DNA of 64,000 bases. Origin: Sulfurimonas sp. UBA2011 (lineage in GTDB: Bacteria > Campylobacterota > Campylobacteria > Campylobacterales > Sulfurimonadaceae). The position numbers and the translations under genes were made by a program. A model generated the notes under the pieces. The model did not search any database. It was not told where the DNA came from and saw only the letters and a program-made list of their open reading frames with translations. Location: positions 344,209 to 408,208 of the forward strand of contig DDCH01000004.1 of the NCBI GenBank assembly GCA_002335055.1, read 5' to 3'. The first letter of the stretch is position 1, and each line of letters starts with the position of its first letter. Shown here one piece after another: positions 49,524-58,899 of the stretch.

Positions 49524-51404
49524 ATGACAGCTAAAGAACTCAACAAAGCAATAGAGACATTTTTTGAAGAACACAAGGGTAAAGAGTGTGTTACTTATGA
49601 ATCTCTAATAGAACTTTTTGAAAAACAACCCTCAGCCGCTCAGGCAAAAAATATTTTAAAACTTTTAACGAAAAATAAAAAATGTATCTATACTTCTAGT
49701 GAACAAGCTAAAAGACTCAATGATCAAGAAGCAGAAGCTCGCCGTACAGCACAGCGAAAAATGCTTGTAGATAATGAGAGTGATAAATTTGACATCCTTA
49801 AAGAACATGAACTCTTAGAATGGTCACGTTCTGACTCACCTGTACGTATGTACCTTCGTGAAATGGGTCAAATTCCTTTGCTTACTAAAGAAGAAGAGAT
49901 AGAGATTAGTAAAAAGATAGAAGGTGGAGAGAGTATCATTATTGATGCAATCTGTTCTGTTCCTTATCTTATAGAGTTTATCTTAGACTACAAAGAACCT
50001 CTAATCAATCGTGAACGTCGTGTTAAAGAACTTTTTAAATCTTTTGAAGATGAGAAAGAAGAGACAGATGATACAAATACAAGTACTACCGATGATACTA
50101 GCACAGCCGTAGTACCTAAAGTAAAAGTAGTAGAGAAGAACTTAACAGCTAAAGATAAAACAAGAGTAGAAAAAGTATCTACTAGTTTTAAAGCTCTTGA
50201 AAAAGCAAAAAAAGAGTGGATAAAACTAACAGAAAAAGCACCTCAAACACTTGATGGTGATTTAACTGAAGAAATTATCAACTATTTTTTAGGTGTAACT
50301 TTCAAAAAAGGTGCACTTAAAGAAAAACTTCTAGATTTAGGACCAACTTCAAAACTTATCAACGAACTTGTTAAAGCAATGGAAACAGCACTTAAGAGTG
50401 ATGATGGTTATGACAAAGAGCTTAAGCGTCTTGAGTATAAACTTCCACTTTTTAATGATGCGCTCAAAGCAAATCACAATGTTTTAGTAAGTAAGATTCA
50501 AGAACTTAACAAAGAAGATATCGCAAATATGGTTCCTGAAGCAACAATGGTTTCTACATATATGGAAATCAAAAAACTTGTTCAAACAAAAGAAGCTTCT
50601 AAAAACTCTTTTGATATGGAACCTGAGAAACTTTTTGATATTTTAGAACAGATTAAACGTGGTAAAAACATTTCAGAGATAAGTAAAACTAAAATGGCGA
50701 AATCAAATCTTCGTCTAGTTGTATCTATCGCTAAGCGTTATACAAACCGTGGTTTACCTTTCCTTGACCTTATCCAAGAAGGTAACATCGGTCTCATGAA
50801 AGCTGTTGATAAGTTTGAGTACAAAAAAGGTTATAAATTCTCAACTTATGCAACATGGTGGATTCGTCAAGCAATCTCACGGGCTATTGCTGACCAAGCA
50901 CGTACTATTCGTATTCCTATTCATATGATTGAGACTATTAACCGTATCAATAAAATTATGCGTAAACACCTTCAAGAAAATGGAAAAGAGCCGGATGTTG
51001 ATACAATTGCTGAGGAAGTAGGTCTTTCAGTTGAAAAAGTTAAAAATGTTATTAAAATCACTAAAGAACCAATATCTCTTGAAGCACCAATTGGTAGTGA
51101 AGAAGATGGTCGTTTTGGAGACTTCATCGAAGATAAAACTTCAGTAAGTCCTGCTGATTCAATTCTTAAAGATGATTTACGTGAGCAAATCGAGACTGTA
51201 CTTGATCAACTTAACGAGCGCGAAAAAGCAGTTATCAAACTTCGTTTTGGAATCATGGATGATGAGAGTGATAGAACATTAGAAGAAATCGGTAAAGAGT
51301 TAAGTGTAACTCGTGAGAGAGTTCGTCAAATAGAGTCTTCTGCTATCAAGAAACTTAAACACCCTAAAGTAGGTCGTCGTCTTAAAAACTACATAGAAGA
51401 GTAG
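49524..51404 (+). CDS. rpoD: RNA polymerase primary sigma factor RpoD
   Basis: A 626-aa sigma-70. Region 1.1 is at the N-terminus (about 1-80), region 1.2 SPVRMYLREMGQIPLL (about 110-125), a non-conserved region, then 2.1-2.4 (AKSNLRLVVSIAKRYTNRGL, LDLIQEGNIGLMKAVDKFEY in pieces, YATWWIRQAI), region 3 (HMIETINRI) and region 4 with RTLEEIGKELSVTRERVRQIE. The acidic linker after 1.2 has a Ser/Thr-Asp-rich stretch (TDDTNTSTTDDTS). Confidence 0.96.
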   Translation: MTAKELNKAIETFFEEHKGKECVTYESLIELFEKQPSAAQAKNILKLLTKNKKCIYTSSEQAKRLNDQEAEARRTAQRKMLVDNESDKFDILKEHELLEWSRSDSPVRMYLREMGQIPLLTKEEEIEISKKIEGGESIIIDAICSVPYLIEFILDYKEPLINRERRVKELFKSFEDEKEETDDTNTSTTDDTSTAVVPKVKVVEKNLTAKDKTRVEKVSTSFKALEKAKKEWIKLTEKAPQTLDGDLTEEIINYFLGVTFKKGALKEKLLDLGPTSKLINELVKAMETALKSDDGYDKELKRLEYKLPLFNDALKANHNVLVSKIQELNKEDIANMVPEATMVSTYMEIKKLVQTKEASKNSFDMEPEKLFDILEQIKRGKNISEISKTKMAKSNLRLVVSIAKRYTNRGLPFLDLIQEGNIGLMKAVDKFEYKKGYKFSTYATWWIRQAISRAIADQARTIRIPIHMIETINRINKIMRKHLQENGKEPDVDTIAEEVGLSVEKVKNVIKITKEPISLEAPIGSEEDGRFGDFIEDKTSVSPADSILKDDLREQIETVLDQLNEREKAVIKLRFGIMDDESDRTLEEIGKELSVTRERVRQIESSAIKKLKHPKVGRRLKNYIEE

Positions 51405-51417
51405 GCTTATTTAGCAT

Positions 51418-52101
51418 ATGAATTTCGAGCAACAGTGGTTAGAGTATGATTACAACCCATTTATAGTATTTAATGAAAATGGAAAAATCATCTCTGCAAA
51501 CTCTGAGGCTCAGTTTCTTCTCGGTGCTACAACTCCCTCCACTCTTTTTGAATTAGCAAAAGTCTATGCAAGTGTTAACTTCGGTTTTAAAACTACTTTT
51601 ATAGAGTTAGGATATGGACGTTATAAATTTTTTGGTGTAACAGTAGGTTATAAGGATGAAGATCAAATAGGGATTAAACTCTATCAAGCCCCTTCATACA
51701 AACTAAACACACATAAACCAGAAGGTGAACTTACTAATATATTCACCATCACAGACCTTTGTATCGCTACAAATAGTATAAGTTCATCTATCAAGTATAT
51801 AAAATCTTATGATCCTACAATTCCTGAAATAATAGTCAACTCAAATCAGCTGATAAAAGTACTAAATAAAATGTATGCTTGTGTGCAAGAGAATGAGACT
51901 ATAGATACGAAAGTTTTTTATAGAGTGGGTGAACATATTAAATTTGATGGAAAGAAGTATAGTATCTTTTCCATATCTGTTAATGCAAAAAATATTAATG
52001 CACAGCTGAGTACAGAACTCAAAGCTCTTGCTCAAATCAACAACTTCTACATAGAAATATCTTCTAGTCTTACTATAAATATTCCTATGATTACAGCTTA
52101 G
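51418..52101 (+). CDS. Hypothetical PAS-like protein downstream of rpoD
   Basis: A 227-aa soluble protein. The N-terminal FIVFNENGKIISANSEAQFLLG (residues 15-36) has the look of a PAS core. The rest resembles a histidine-kinase dimerisation/ATP-binding fold without its motifs (no H-box, no N-box). It begins 13 nt after rpoD and is probably co-transcribed, so it may sense or act on transcription state (inference). The stop codon overlaps that of the convergent gene by 4 nt. Confidence 0.6.
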   Translation: MNFEQQWLEYDYNPFIVFNENGKIISANSEAQFLLGATTPSTLFELAKVYASVNFGFKTTFIELGYGRYKFFGVTVGYKDEDQIGIKLYQAPSYKLNTHKPEGELTNIFTITDLCIATNSISSSIKYIKSYDPTIPEIIVNSNQLIKVLNKMYACVQENETIDTKVFYRVGEHIKFDGKKYSIFSISVNAKNINAQLSTELKALAQINNFYIEISSSLTINIPMITA

Positions 52102-52613
52102 TGTGCAATCTCTTTAGATACGAAAGAGCCAACTACAATACCAATCAGTAGGAATGGTAAATACACACTCAGATCAAGTATATTATTATTTTTCAGAGCT
52201 ATAAAACCTAAAACTAAAAATATATACGGCACGATTCTATACATAGAAACACTACCCCTAACACCATGTTTTATACTACTGACACTAAATGTCTTAATCT
52301 TAGCTTTTTCTTCTTTAACAATAGTTTTTAAGTCTAATTCTTCTGGGGGAGCTTCGTTAATAGGCTCATCGTCATAAAGTCCATGAGGGTCTTCAATAGT
52401 ATCAAGTAAATCTCTATCATCTTCATAAGTCTCAGAGTCAACTTTTGTAATGACCATCTTTTTATATGCTAAAGATGCCCCAATAATGACAAACAAAGAA
52501 CTAAGGTATGCTATTTGAGCATTGATAAAAAATGCTTTTGAATAAAGTGTACTAGAGAGAACTAAAGCCTCAGAAATAAGAAGTATACTAGTAATTCGTT
52601 GGAGAGTATTCAT
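52098..52613 (-). CDS. Hypothetical membrane protein
   Basis: A 171-aa protein from ATG 52613 (AGGA 5 nt upstream; other ATGs 52625-52616 and a TTG at 52631 are possible). Two N-terminal transmembrane helices, a cytosolic acidic middle (DDRDLLDTIEDPHGLYDDEP) and two more helices at the C-terminus. Not recognised. It overlaps the AtpZ-like gene, so it belongs to the hemL-atpZ operon. Confidence 0.6.
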   Translation of the reverse strand: MNTLQRITSILLISEALVLSSTLYSKAFFINAQIAYLSSLFVIIGASLAYKKMVITKVDSETYEDDRDLLDTIEDPHGLYDDEPINEAPPEELDLKTIVKEEKAKIKTFSVSSIKHGVRGSVSMYRIVPYIFLVLGFIALKNNNILDLSVYLPFLLIGIVVGSFVSKEIAH

Positions 52614-52953
52614 CATCATCCTCATCGTCAAGTTGTTTTTTTATCGCATAACGAGGTTCTTTTGCTAACTCTTCATAAGCTTTATACTCTTTAGCATATG
52701 CTTTATATACATTTAAAATTGCAGCAGCTATACCAATACCTACACCGATCCAAAAAGTCCAGAAAACTTCAGTAAGACTTTTGAGTAACCAACCTATTCC
52801 AACACCCATTAAAACAGCTACAACTATAGATATACCTAGCGAGAGTCCATCAGCGGCTTCTATAATAGGTTTTATTCGTGGTTTTTTTTGACTATTATCG
52901 CCCTCTTTCGTTTCGCTATTGACCTTGGGTATCTCTTCATTAACATTAGCCAT
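52588..52953 (-). CDS. AtpZ/AtpI-family protein
   Basis: A 121-aa membrane protein from ATG 52953, which has GGAG 9 nt upstream; the frame also opens at a TTG in 52968. Two transmembrane helices (about 32-52 and 57-80) in GLSLGISIVVAVLMGVGIGW and the following WTFWIGVGIGIAAAI fit the AtpZ/AtpI family, assembly helpers of ATP synthase c-ring or a Mg2+ channel. No atp genes are here. It overlaps hemL by 8 bp. Confidence 0.75.
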   Translation of the reverse strand: MANVNEEIPKVNSETKEGDNSQKKPRIKPIIEAADGLSLGISIVVAVLMGVGIGWLLKSLTEVFWTFWIGVGIGIAAAILNVYKAYAKEYKAYEELAKEPRYAIKKQLDDEDDDEYSPTNY

Positions 52954-54238
52954 TTTTAATTTCTCCAAGTACCTTAGCCGCAGCTTTTATAGTGTCTTCT
53001 ATCATTACATCAGTTGTAGCAGTTGAGATAAATCCTGTTTCATATAAAGAACATGCAAAGTAATATCCCTCTTTTAACATTCCTGCATGAAATTTTGCAA
53101 AAAGTGCTGCATCGCTCTCGCTCGCATCTGCAAAGTTTTTAACAGGGTTCTCATTAAAGAAAAATCCAAACATACTTCCTCTAACATCTACTTGCATAGT
53201 TATGCCAAGTTCAGCTGCTTGCTCCTGCATACCATTTACCAAAGTACGAGCTCTTTCTTCTAAGACTGCCATTACTCTTGTATTCTTTTTGAGTTTTGTT
53301 AAGGCTGCAAATCCAGCTGCCATTGCTACGGGGTTTCCACTAAGTGTTCCAGCTTGATACACAGGACCTTCCGGACTCAGTTGTGCCATGATTTCACGAC
53401 GACCACCGAAGGCACCAACTGGCATACCACCACCTATAACCTTACCTAGTGTCACTAAGTCTGGGATGACTCCTATTAGAGACTCAGCACCATTTATAGT
53501 TCCACGAAAACCACTCATAACTTCATCAAAAATCAGAAGAGTTCCATTTTCATCACAAAGTTTACGAAGAGAGTGTAAAAACTCTTTATCTGCTGGAACT
53601 AGTCCCATATTTCCTGCTATTGGCTCAATAATAACACAGGCAATATCTTTAGAATCTGCAAAACATTTTTTTACACTTTCTATGTTGTTATACTCAGCAA
53701 GAAGTGTATGTTTTGTGAAGTCTGAAGGTACACCTGGACTTGAGGGATTACCAAAAGTTGCAGCACCTGAACCGGCTTCAACAAGTAGTGCATCTGAATG
53801 TCCATGATAACAACCTGTAAACTTAACGATATCATCACGATGAGTAAAACCACGAGCTAAACGAATAGCTGACATAACAGCTTCCGTTCCGGAAGAGACG
53901 AAACGTACCTTCTCAATAGAGTCAAAAAAACCAATAACAAGTTTTGCAAGCTCTGTCTCTGCAATAGTAGGAGCACCAAAAGAGAGTCCATGTCTTACAG
54001 CTTTTATAACTGCTTCTTCTATTGACTCATCTCTATGTCCAAAAATAAGTGGGCCCCAAGACTGTACAAAATCTACATATTTATTTCCATCGATATCTGT
54101 AAGGTAAGCACCCTCACCTTGTTCTATAAAAATAGGTGTTCCACCAACACTGCTAAATGCACGAACGGGTGAATTAACACCACCTGGGATTAAATTTTGT
54201 GCTTCTTGGAATGCTTTTATGGATGCATTTGTACTCAT
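52946..54238 (-). CDS. hemL: Glutamate-1-semialdehyde 2,1-aminomutase
   Basis: A 430-aa PLP-dependent aminotransferase-fold enzyme making 5-aminolevulinate for haem synthesis (C5 pathway). Motifs: GGVNSPVRAF, FVSSGTEAVMSAIRLAR, CYHGHSDALL, LLIFDEVMSGFR and the PLP Lys in TLGKVIGGGMP (about residue 267). First gene of a minus-strand unit with AtpZ-like and the membrane protein; hemL-atpZ is also the Campylobacter order (from memory). Confidence 0.96.
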   Translation of the reverse strand: MSTNASIKAFQEAQNLIPGGVNSPVRAFSSVGGTPIFIEQGEGAYLTDIDGNKYVDFVQSWGPLIFGHRDESIEEAVIKAVRHGLSFGAPTIAETELAKLVIGFFDSIEKVRFVSSGTEAVMSAIRLARGFTHRDDIVKFTGCYHGHSDALLVEAGSGAATFGNPSSPGVPSDFTKHTLLAEYNNIESVKKCFADSKDIACVIIEPIAGNMGLVPADKEFLHSLRKLCDENGTLLIFDEVMSGFRGTINGAESLIGVIPDLVTLGKVIGGGMPVGAFGGRREIMAQLSPEGPVYQAGTLSGNPVAMAAGFAALTKLKKNTRVMAVLEERARTLVNGMQEQAAELGITMQVDVRGSMFGFFFNENPVKNFADASESDAALFAKFHAGMLKEGYYFACSLYETGFISTATTDVMIEDTIKAAAKVLGEIKNG

Positions 54239-54334
54239 ATATAAAGACCTTTGTAAATATTTTTCTTATTATATCTAAGTAGTATTAACATTGATTTGCT
54301 ATAATAAGTCAAATTAAAATAATATGGAACTTTT

Positions 54335-55204
54335 TTGAATAGATCTACTTTTGCTCTTTTTGTCGCACTCCTTATCCACTTACTATTTGTTTTACTCTTT
54401 TGGATTCTTGGAACACTATCTTCTGAGGTAAAAAAGCCAAAACAAGAAGAACAAAAAATAAAAATAAGTCTTAAAGAACTGCCTAAAAAGCATAAAGAAT
54501 CTGGTCTAAATAAAAACAAACCCAAACCTCAAAAAATTGCACCACCAATGCCAAAGGGTAAACAGCTTAAAAAGATAGTAAAACCCCCAGTAAAATTTGA
54601 ACCGAAAGAACCTAAAAAGACTCCCAAACTAAACAAGCCAAAAATAAAACCTAAACCACAGACAAAGCCTAATCCAAAAGTAGAACCACTACCTCCGGTT
54701 AAACCCTTTATACCACTTATAGAGAAGAAAAAAGACGTCAATAAAACTAAAAAACTAAAAAATGACGACCCTCTAGCTTGGATGCTTGAAGATAAATCAG
54801 ATAAAGAAGAAAAGAAAGTTACAAAAAAAGTGTCTAATGGTGGAAATATCTCTCAAAATATAAAAGAGTTGTATGGTGAGGAGTTTGGTAAACTTACACC
54901 TGGCCAACAGCAGTATATCATCGACAATCAAGAGATAATGAGACGTATTACACAGCAGGTTTTATCTCGTGTGGCACGAATAAACCTACCGCGTGATCTT
55001 AATGTTAACAGAAGCAATGTCGTAGAGTTTTATCTGCATCCAAATGGTGATATGACAGACTTTAAGTTTCTCTCAAAAAGTGGTTATTATGTTTTGGATG
55101 ATACAACAAAAGAGACTATAGAGTATTCATATAGTCGTTATCCAAGACCAAAAGAGAAAACCCTTATAAGGTACAATATTTATTATCATTTAGCAAGATA
55201 TTAG
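54335..55204 (+). CDS. TonB-like energy transducer
   Basis: A 289-aa protein with one N-terminal transmembrane helix (FALFVALLIHLLFVLLFWIL), a long Lys/Pro-rich periplasmic linker (about 35-130), and a C-terminal TonB-like domain (VVEFYLHPNGDMTDFKFL, then TLIRYNIYYHL). Start is TTG at 54335; no ATG keeps the membrane helix. No ExbB/ExbD or receptor is next to it. The C-terminal domain is close to the TonB/TolA fold; partner unknown. Confidence 0.78.
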   Translation: MNRSTFALFVALLIHLLFVLLFWILGTLSSEVKKPKQEEQKIKISLKELPKKHKESGLNKNKPKPQKIAPPMPKGKQLKKIVKPPVKFEPKEPKKTPKLNKPKIKPKPQTKPNPKVEPLPPVKPFIPLIEKKKDVNKTKKLKNDDPLAWMLEDKSDKEEKKVTKKVSNGGNISQNIKELYGEEFGKLTPGQQQYIIDNQEIMRRITQQVLSRVARINLPRDLNVNRSNVVEFYLHPNGDMTDFKFLSKSGYYVLDDTTKETIEYSYSRYPRPKEKTLIRYNIYYHLARY

Positions 55205-55290
55205 CATAATAACTGACTTAAGAAAAATAATAAAAAGTAATAGTCGTTTTTTGTTATAATATATCAACAAAATAATAAGAAGGTTATTTA

Positions 55291-55908
55291 ATGAATATTT
55301 TAAAAACGATATTAGCTTCTGCTCTGATTACTTCTCTTACACTTTTTAGTGCATGTAGTGAAGAGAAAAAAACACCTATTAAAAAAGAGAGACCAGCACT
55401 TGTGGTCAATACAGTAACAGTAAAAAATGAGCCTGTACCCATTTGGAAACAGTATACTGGTATGACAAAAGCGAGTAGTGATCAAGATGTTAGAGTCCGT
55501 GTTTCTGGAATTCTAGAGAAGATTTATTTTCATGATGGTCAAGAAGTAAAAAAAGGACAAAAACTTTTTAAAATTCAACAAGCTGAGTATATAGCAGTAC
55601 TCAACATAGCAAAAGCTAAAAAACACCAAGATGAAGCTTCTTTAGCACTGGCTAAAGCTGATGTTGCTAGATATGAACCTCTAGTTCAAGAGGGCTTAGC
55701 TCCTCGAGCAACACTTGAGCGGTACCAAGCACAAAAAGATGGTTTAAGTGCAGCTATTCCTCAAAAAATGGAAGATATTATAGTAGTTCCAACAGAGTTT
55801 GATCCCGATAGAATGTTACGACTTTTTAACATTGGATACAATTTTGGGATTACAGAGACTGACTGGAAAACGAGTATTGATTTTGAAGAGTATGACAAGC
55901 ATCAGTAG
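55291..55908 (+). CDS. Truncated/chimeric RND efflux adaptor (MFP) lipoprotein
   Basis: A 205-aa lipoprotein (lipobox LFSAC, C22). Residues 35-155 match AcrA/MexA-type adaptors: DVRVRVSGILEKIYFHDGQEVKKGQ (in part), then hairpin AKADVARYEPLVQEGLAPRATLERY. From about residue 157 the sequence changes to QKMEDIIVVPTEFDPDRMLRLF, which is not adaptor-like, and the family's beta-barrel and membrane-proximal domains are absent (full length about 370 aa). No RND pump follows. It looks like a gene fused to another gene's 3' end by deletion. It overlaps the convergent CitE-like gene by 59 bp. Confidence 0.7.
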   Translation: MNILKTILASALITSLTLFSACSEEKKTPIKKERPALVVNTVTVKNEPVPIWKQYTGMTKASSDQDVRVRVSGILEKIYFHDGQEVKKGQKLFKIQQAEYIAVLNIAKAKKHQDEASLALAKADVARYEPLVQEGLAPRATLERYQAQKDGLSAAIPQKMEDIIVVPTEFDPDRMLRLFNIGYNFGITETDWKTSIDFEEYDKHQ

Positions 55909-56827
55909 TGTACTTTTCTAACAGAGCCAAAGCACCTTTATAAATAGGTTCATCTATAAAACCATACTCTTCATCTACAAAACCACTTATGCCCTCATCT
56001 CTATGCATCTCAAATAGTTTTATGATTACTTGTGCTCTTTTTATCTCTGCTTCTTTATCTACAAACATGGCATTTACTAGTTTTACTTGGTTTGGAGAGA
56101 TACAGCCTTTTGCATCATAACCCATACTTTTCTCTAGTTCTATCCACTTTGTAAATGTAACTTCATCCTTAAACTCTTGAAAAACAAAACTTACAGGTTT
56201 TACACCCATAGCCTTAGATGTTATGAGAAAGTGTGAGAGCATATATGTGAGAGTTGGATTTTGTATGTTTATAAGAGACTGCGGAAGTTTCATATCTGCA
56301 AAAAGGTCTAAGATACCTAAGTAAAAGGTAGTTACTCTTTGGTTGACTGCTAAAGAAGAGAGGTTGTGCCAAGCAGATGCTGTTTCTATGGAAAGATGCA
56401 GGTCTATGCCATCATTTAAAAGAGCTAATACACTTTTAACCTCTTCTTTATTTCGTATCTTAGGTACACGAATCGCGTCAGGCATAAACTGGTTTAAGTA
56501 TGTTATCTCTTCATACCCACCCTCGTCTAAAGCATTTACCCGCACTACAAGTTTTTTATCACATTTTTTAAGTCGCATTAAAAAGATAGCAGATAAAACG
56601 AGTGCAAAAGGTTTTTCTTGTTTACTTACACCATCTTCAAGATTAAGCATAATACAGTCTGCATCAAGAGACTCTATTTTACAAAGATGTTTGATGTTGT
56701 TTGCAGAGAGCATTAGTGCTGATTTAAAATTGTTTTTTTTGTTAATCTCTCTAAAGGTAGGAACTGCTAGTTTATCAAGTGCTTCTAAGTCGCGGTTTTG
56801 ATATGCTTGTATTATTTTATCTATCAC
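55850..56827 (-). CDS. CitE-like HpcH/HpaI-family C-C lyase
   Basis: A 325-aa protein of the citrate-lyase beta/malyl-CoA lyase fold. MLNLEDGVSKQEKPFA (Mg-binding Glu-Asp) and VVRVNALDEGGYEEI (Arg, substrate binding) are present, then SIETASAWHNL and KGCISPNQVKLVN. Citrate lyase alpha and gamma are absent, so it likely acts on another acyl-CoA thioester. Its C-terminus (about 20 residues) is encoded opposite the end of the chimeric adaptor gene. It shares one base with the upstream cytochrome gene. Confidence 0.8.
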   Translation of the reverse strand: MIDKIIQAYQNRDLEALDKLAVPTFREINKKNNFKSALMLSANNIKHLCKIESLDADCIMLNLEDGVSKQEKPFALVLSAIFLMRLKKCDKKLVVRVNALDEGGYEEITYLNQFMPDAIRVPKIRNKEEVKSVLALLNDGIDLHLSIETASAWHNLSSLAVNQRVTTFYLGILDLFADMKLPQSLINIQNPTLTYMLSHFLITSKAMGVKPVSFVFQEFKDEVTFTKWIELEKSMGYDAKGCISPNQVKLVNAMFVDKEAEIKRAQVIIKLFEMHRDEGISGFVDEEYGFIDEPIYKGALALLEKYTTDACHTLQNQYSFSSQSL

Positions 56828-57165
56828 TATTTTTTCTTTTTATCATTTTTATGTAGGTGAAGATATAGTGCTGCTATCTCTTTATCTGTTAAAAAGTAAC
56901 GGGGCATTCCATTTTTTCTTTTGTTCAGTGCTCTGTAAAATTTATTATAACTTACAGTGTTTATTTTAGGTGCACGAAAGCTTCTGTCCATACCCTTATG
57001 TTTATATTTTGCGATGAGTTTCCCTTCACCATTATCACCATGACATTTTTGGCAACCGATACCCCTAGGGTTTTTATAGAGTTGGGAGGCATATTCTGTT
57101 GGTGTTATAAAACTACTTGTTGCTAAGAGATAAAGTGGCAAAATTAAAAAGAGCAGTGATTTCAT
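56827..57165 (-). CDS. Monohaem c-type cytochrome
   Basis: A 112-aa exported protein (signal peptide about 1-17). CQKCH (C38, C41, H42) binds haem c; a Met ligand may be in KNGMPRYFL. It is a small class I-like electron carrier of the periplasm. Its neighbour in C. jejuni, between hemL and folD, is likewise a short periplasmic protein (from memory). It overlaps the CitE-like gene by one base. Confidence 0.85.
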   Translation of the reverse strand: MKSLLFLILPLYLLATSSFITPTEYASQLYKNPRGIGCQKCHGDNGEGKLIAKYKHKGMDRSFRAPKINTVSYNKFYRALNKRKNGMPRYFLTDKEIAALYLHLHKNDKKKK

Positions 57166-57192
57166 TGTTAGCCTAATATTATTTTAAAAGGG

Positions 57193-57198
57193 TATAAT
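57193..57198 (+). promoter_or_regulatory. -10 box candidate for folD
   Basis: TATAAT in GGGTATAATAAC, 27 nt before the folD ATG; Shine-Dalgarno ATGGGGTT follows. The divergent cytochrome gene starts only 28 nt away. Confidence 0.5.
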
Positions 57199-57225
57199 AA
57201 CAAAAATATTATTTATGGGGTTTAA

Positions 57226-58089
57226 ATGCAGTTACTTGATGGAAGAAAACTTTCAAAAAAAATAGAACTTCAAATCACAGATGAGGTAAAAAAACTCAAA
57301 GAGACTTGTGGTTGTACACCAGGTCTAGCAGTTGTGCTTGTAGGTCAAGATCCAGCGAGTGCTACCTATGTTGGTATGAAAAAGAAAGCATGTGACCGTG
57401 TAGGTTTCTACTCTGTAACTCACGATATGCCTGAAAATATCTCTCAAGAAGCGATTGAACGTACTATCATTAGTATGAATGAAAATCCAAGTATTGACGG
57501 TATTCTTATTCAACTTCCTCTTCCCGCGCAAATAGACACAACTAAACTCCTTGAACTTGTAGAACCAAGCAAGGATGTTGATGGTTTTCATCCCTTTAAT
57601 GTTGGTCGCCTTGTAACGAACCTGGATGGTTTTGTACCTTGTACTCCTCTTGGTGTTATGAAACTTTTAGAAGAGTATGACATCGATGTTAAGGGTAAAA
57701 ACTGTGTAGTAGTTGGAGCATCTAACATTGTTGGAAAGCCTATGGCATCCCTACTTTTAAATGCAGAAGCAACAGTTGAAATATGTCACATACATACAGA
57801 TGACCTAAAACGCCACACATTAAACGCAGACATGATTTTTGTAGGTGTTGGTGTGATTAACCTTATCACTCCTGACATGGTAAAAGATGATGTTGTTATC
57901 GTAGATATCGGTGTAAGTAGAACAAAAGAAGGCAAACTAGTAGGTGATGTAGACTTTGAAGCAGTAAGTAAAAAAAGCTCATACATAACGCCAAGTCCTG
58001 GTGGAGTTGGTCCTATGACTATTGCTATGCTTTTAACTAACACACTCAAAGCCGCAAAAATAAATGCACAAAAAAAGAAGCAATCATAA
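57226..58089 (+). CDS. folD: Methylenetetrahydrofolate dehydrogenase/cyclohydrolase
   Basis: A 287-aa bifunctional enzyme interconverting 5,10-methylene-THF and 10-formyl-THF with NADP. Motifs: YVGMKKKACDRVG (catalytic Lys), GILIQLPLP, KDVDGFHPFNVGRL, the Rossmann motif VVGASNIVGKPMA and PGGVGPMTIAML. The gene ends one base before lepB, and the folD-lepB pair is also seen in Campylobacter jejuni (from memory). Confidence 0.96.
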   Translation: MQLLDGRKLSKKIELQITDEVKKLKETCGCTPGLAVVLVGQDPASATYVGMKKKACDRVGFYSVTHDMPENISQEAIERTIISMNENPSIDGILIQLPLPAQIDTTKLLELVEPSKDVDGFHPFNVGRLVTNLDGFVPCTPLGVMKLLEEYDIDVKGKNCVVVGASNIVGKPMASLLLNAEATVEICHIHTDDLKRHTLNADMIFVGVGVINLITPDMVKDDVVIVDIGVSRTKEGKLVGDVDFEAVSKKSSYITPSPGGVGPMTIAMLLTNTLKAAKINAQKKKQS

Positions 58090-58899
58090 ATGAAAGAAGT
58101 ATTAAAAAAAGCATATAAATTTTCAAACTCTTGGACTGGAACTGTCATAATTGTTCTTTTCGTTATATTTTTTATAGCACAAGCATTTCGTATCCCTTCT
58201 GGAAGTATGAAAGATTCTCTTCTCATAGGTGATCACCTTTTTGCTAAGAAGTTTGCATATGGTATTTCTATGCCGCACATTCCATTCTTAGAAATGTCAA
58301 TCATGCCATGGAGTGATGACCTGCGTTTAATGGATGGTGACAAACCTGAGCGCGGTGATATCGTTATCTTTCGCTATCCAGGAAATCTCAAACAGCACTT
58401 TGTTAAACGCTGTGTTGCACTTCCCCAAGATGAACTCTTTGTAGCTGAGAAAAATCTATTTATTCACTTTAGAGAAGGTGATGAGTGGATTAAAGAGCAT
58501 TATGAAGGTTTTGAGATAGCTGTATATCAAGAAAAACTTTGGGTTAAAAATCCTTACATGAAAGAGCATCCTGGTATTCACCATGATGAAAAAATCATAA
58601 ATAATGGTCACTATCCAATGCCTCTTTTTTATGTTAATCCTCTCAAAGTAGAAAAAGAGCACTATTTTATGATGGGTGACAACCGTGACCACTCAAACGA
58701 TAGCCGTTTTTGGGGCTCAGTTGCTTATGATAACATCGAGGGTACACCTTGGTTTATTTACTTCTCTATAGGTGAGAACTGGGAAATTAGATGGGATAGA
58801 ATTGGTAAAACACCAACAGATTTAGAACAGTCTCCTTACCTCGACAAAGCGAGAGAAGAGCGAATACGTACAGATAAAGACTTCCATGGAATTACTTGA
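58090..58899 (+). CDS. lepB: Signal peptidase I
   Basis: A 269-aa inner-membrane protease that removes Sec signal peptides. One N-terminal transmembrane helix (about 17-35). Box B has Ser in RIPSGSMKDSL, box D Lys in FVKRCVALP, box E MMGDNRDHSNDSR. Starts 1 nt after folD. It overlaps the M50 gene by 14 bp. Confidence 0.96.
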   Translation: MKEVLKKAYKFSNSWTGTVIIVLFVIFFIAQAFRIPSGSMKDSLLIGDHLFAKKFAYGISMPHIPFLEMSIMPWSDDLRLMDGDKPERGDIVIFRYPGNLKQHFVKRCVALPQDELFVAEKNLFIHFREGDEWIKEHYEGFEIAVYQEKLWVKNPYMKEHPGIHHDEKIINNGHYPMPLFYVNPLKVEKEHYFMMGDNRDHSNDSRFWGSVAYDNIEGTPWFIYFSIGENWEIRWDRIGKTPTDLEQSPYLDKAREERIRTDKDFHGIT

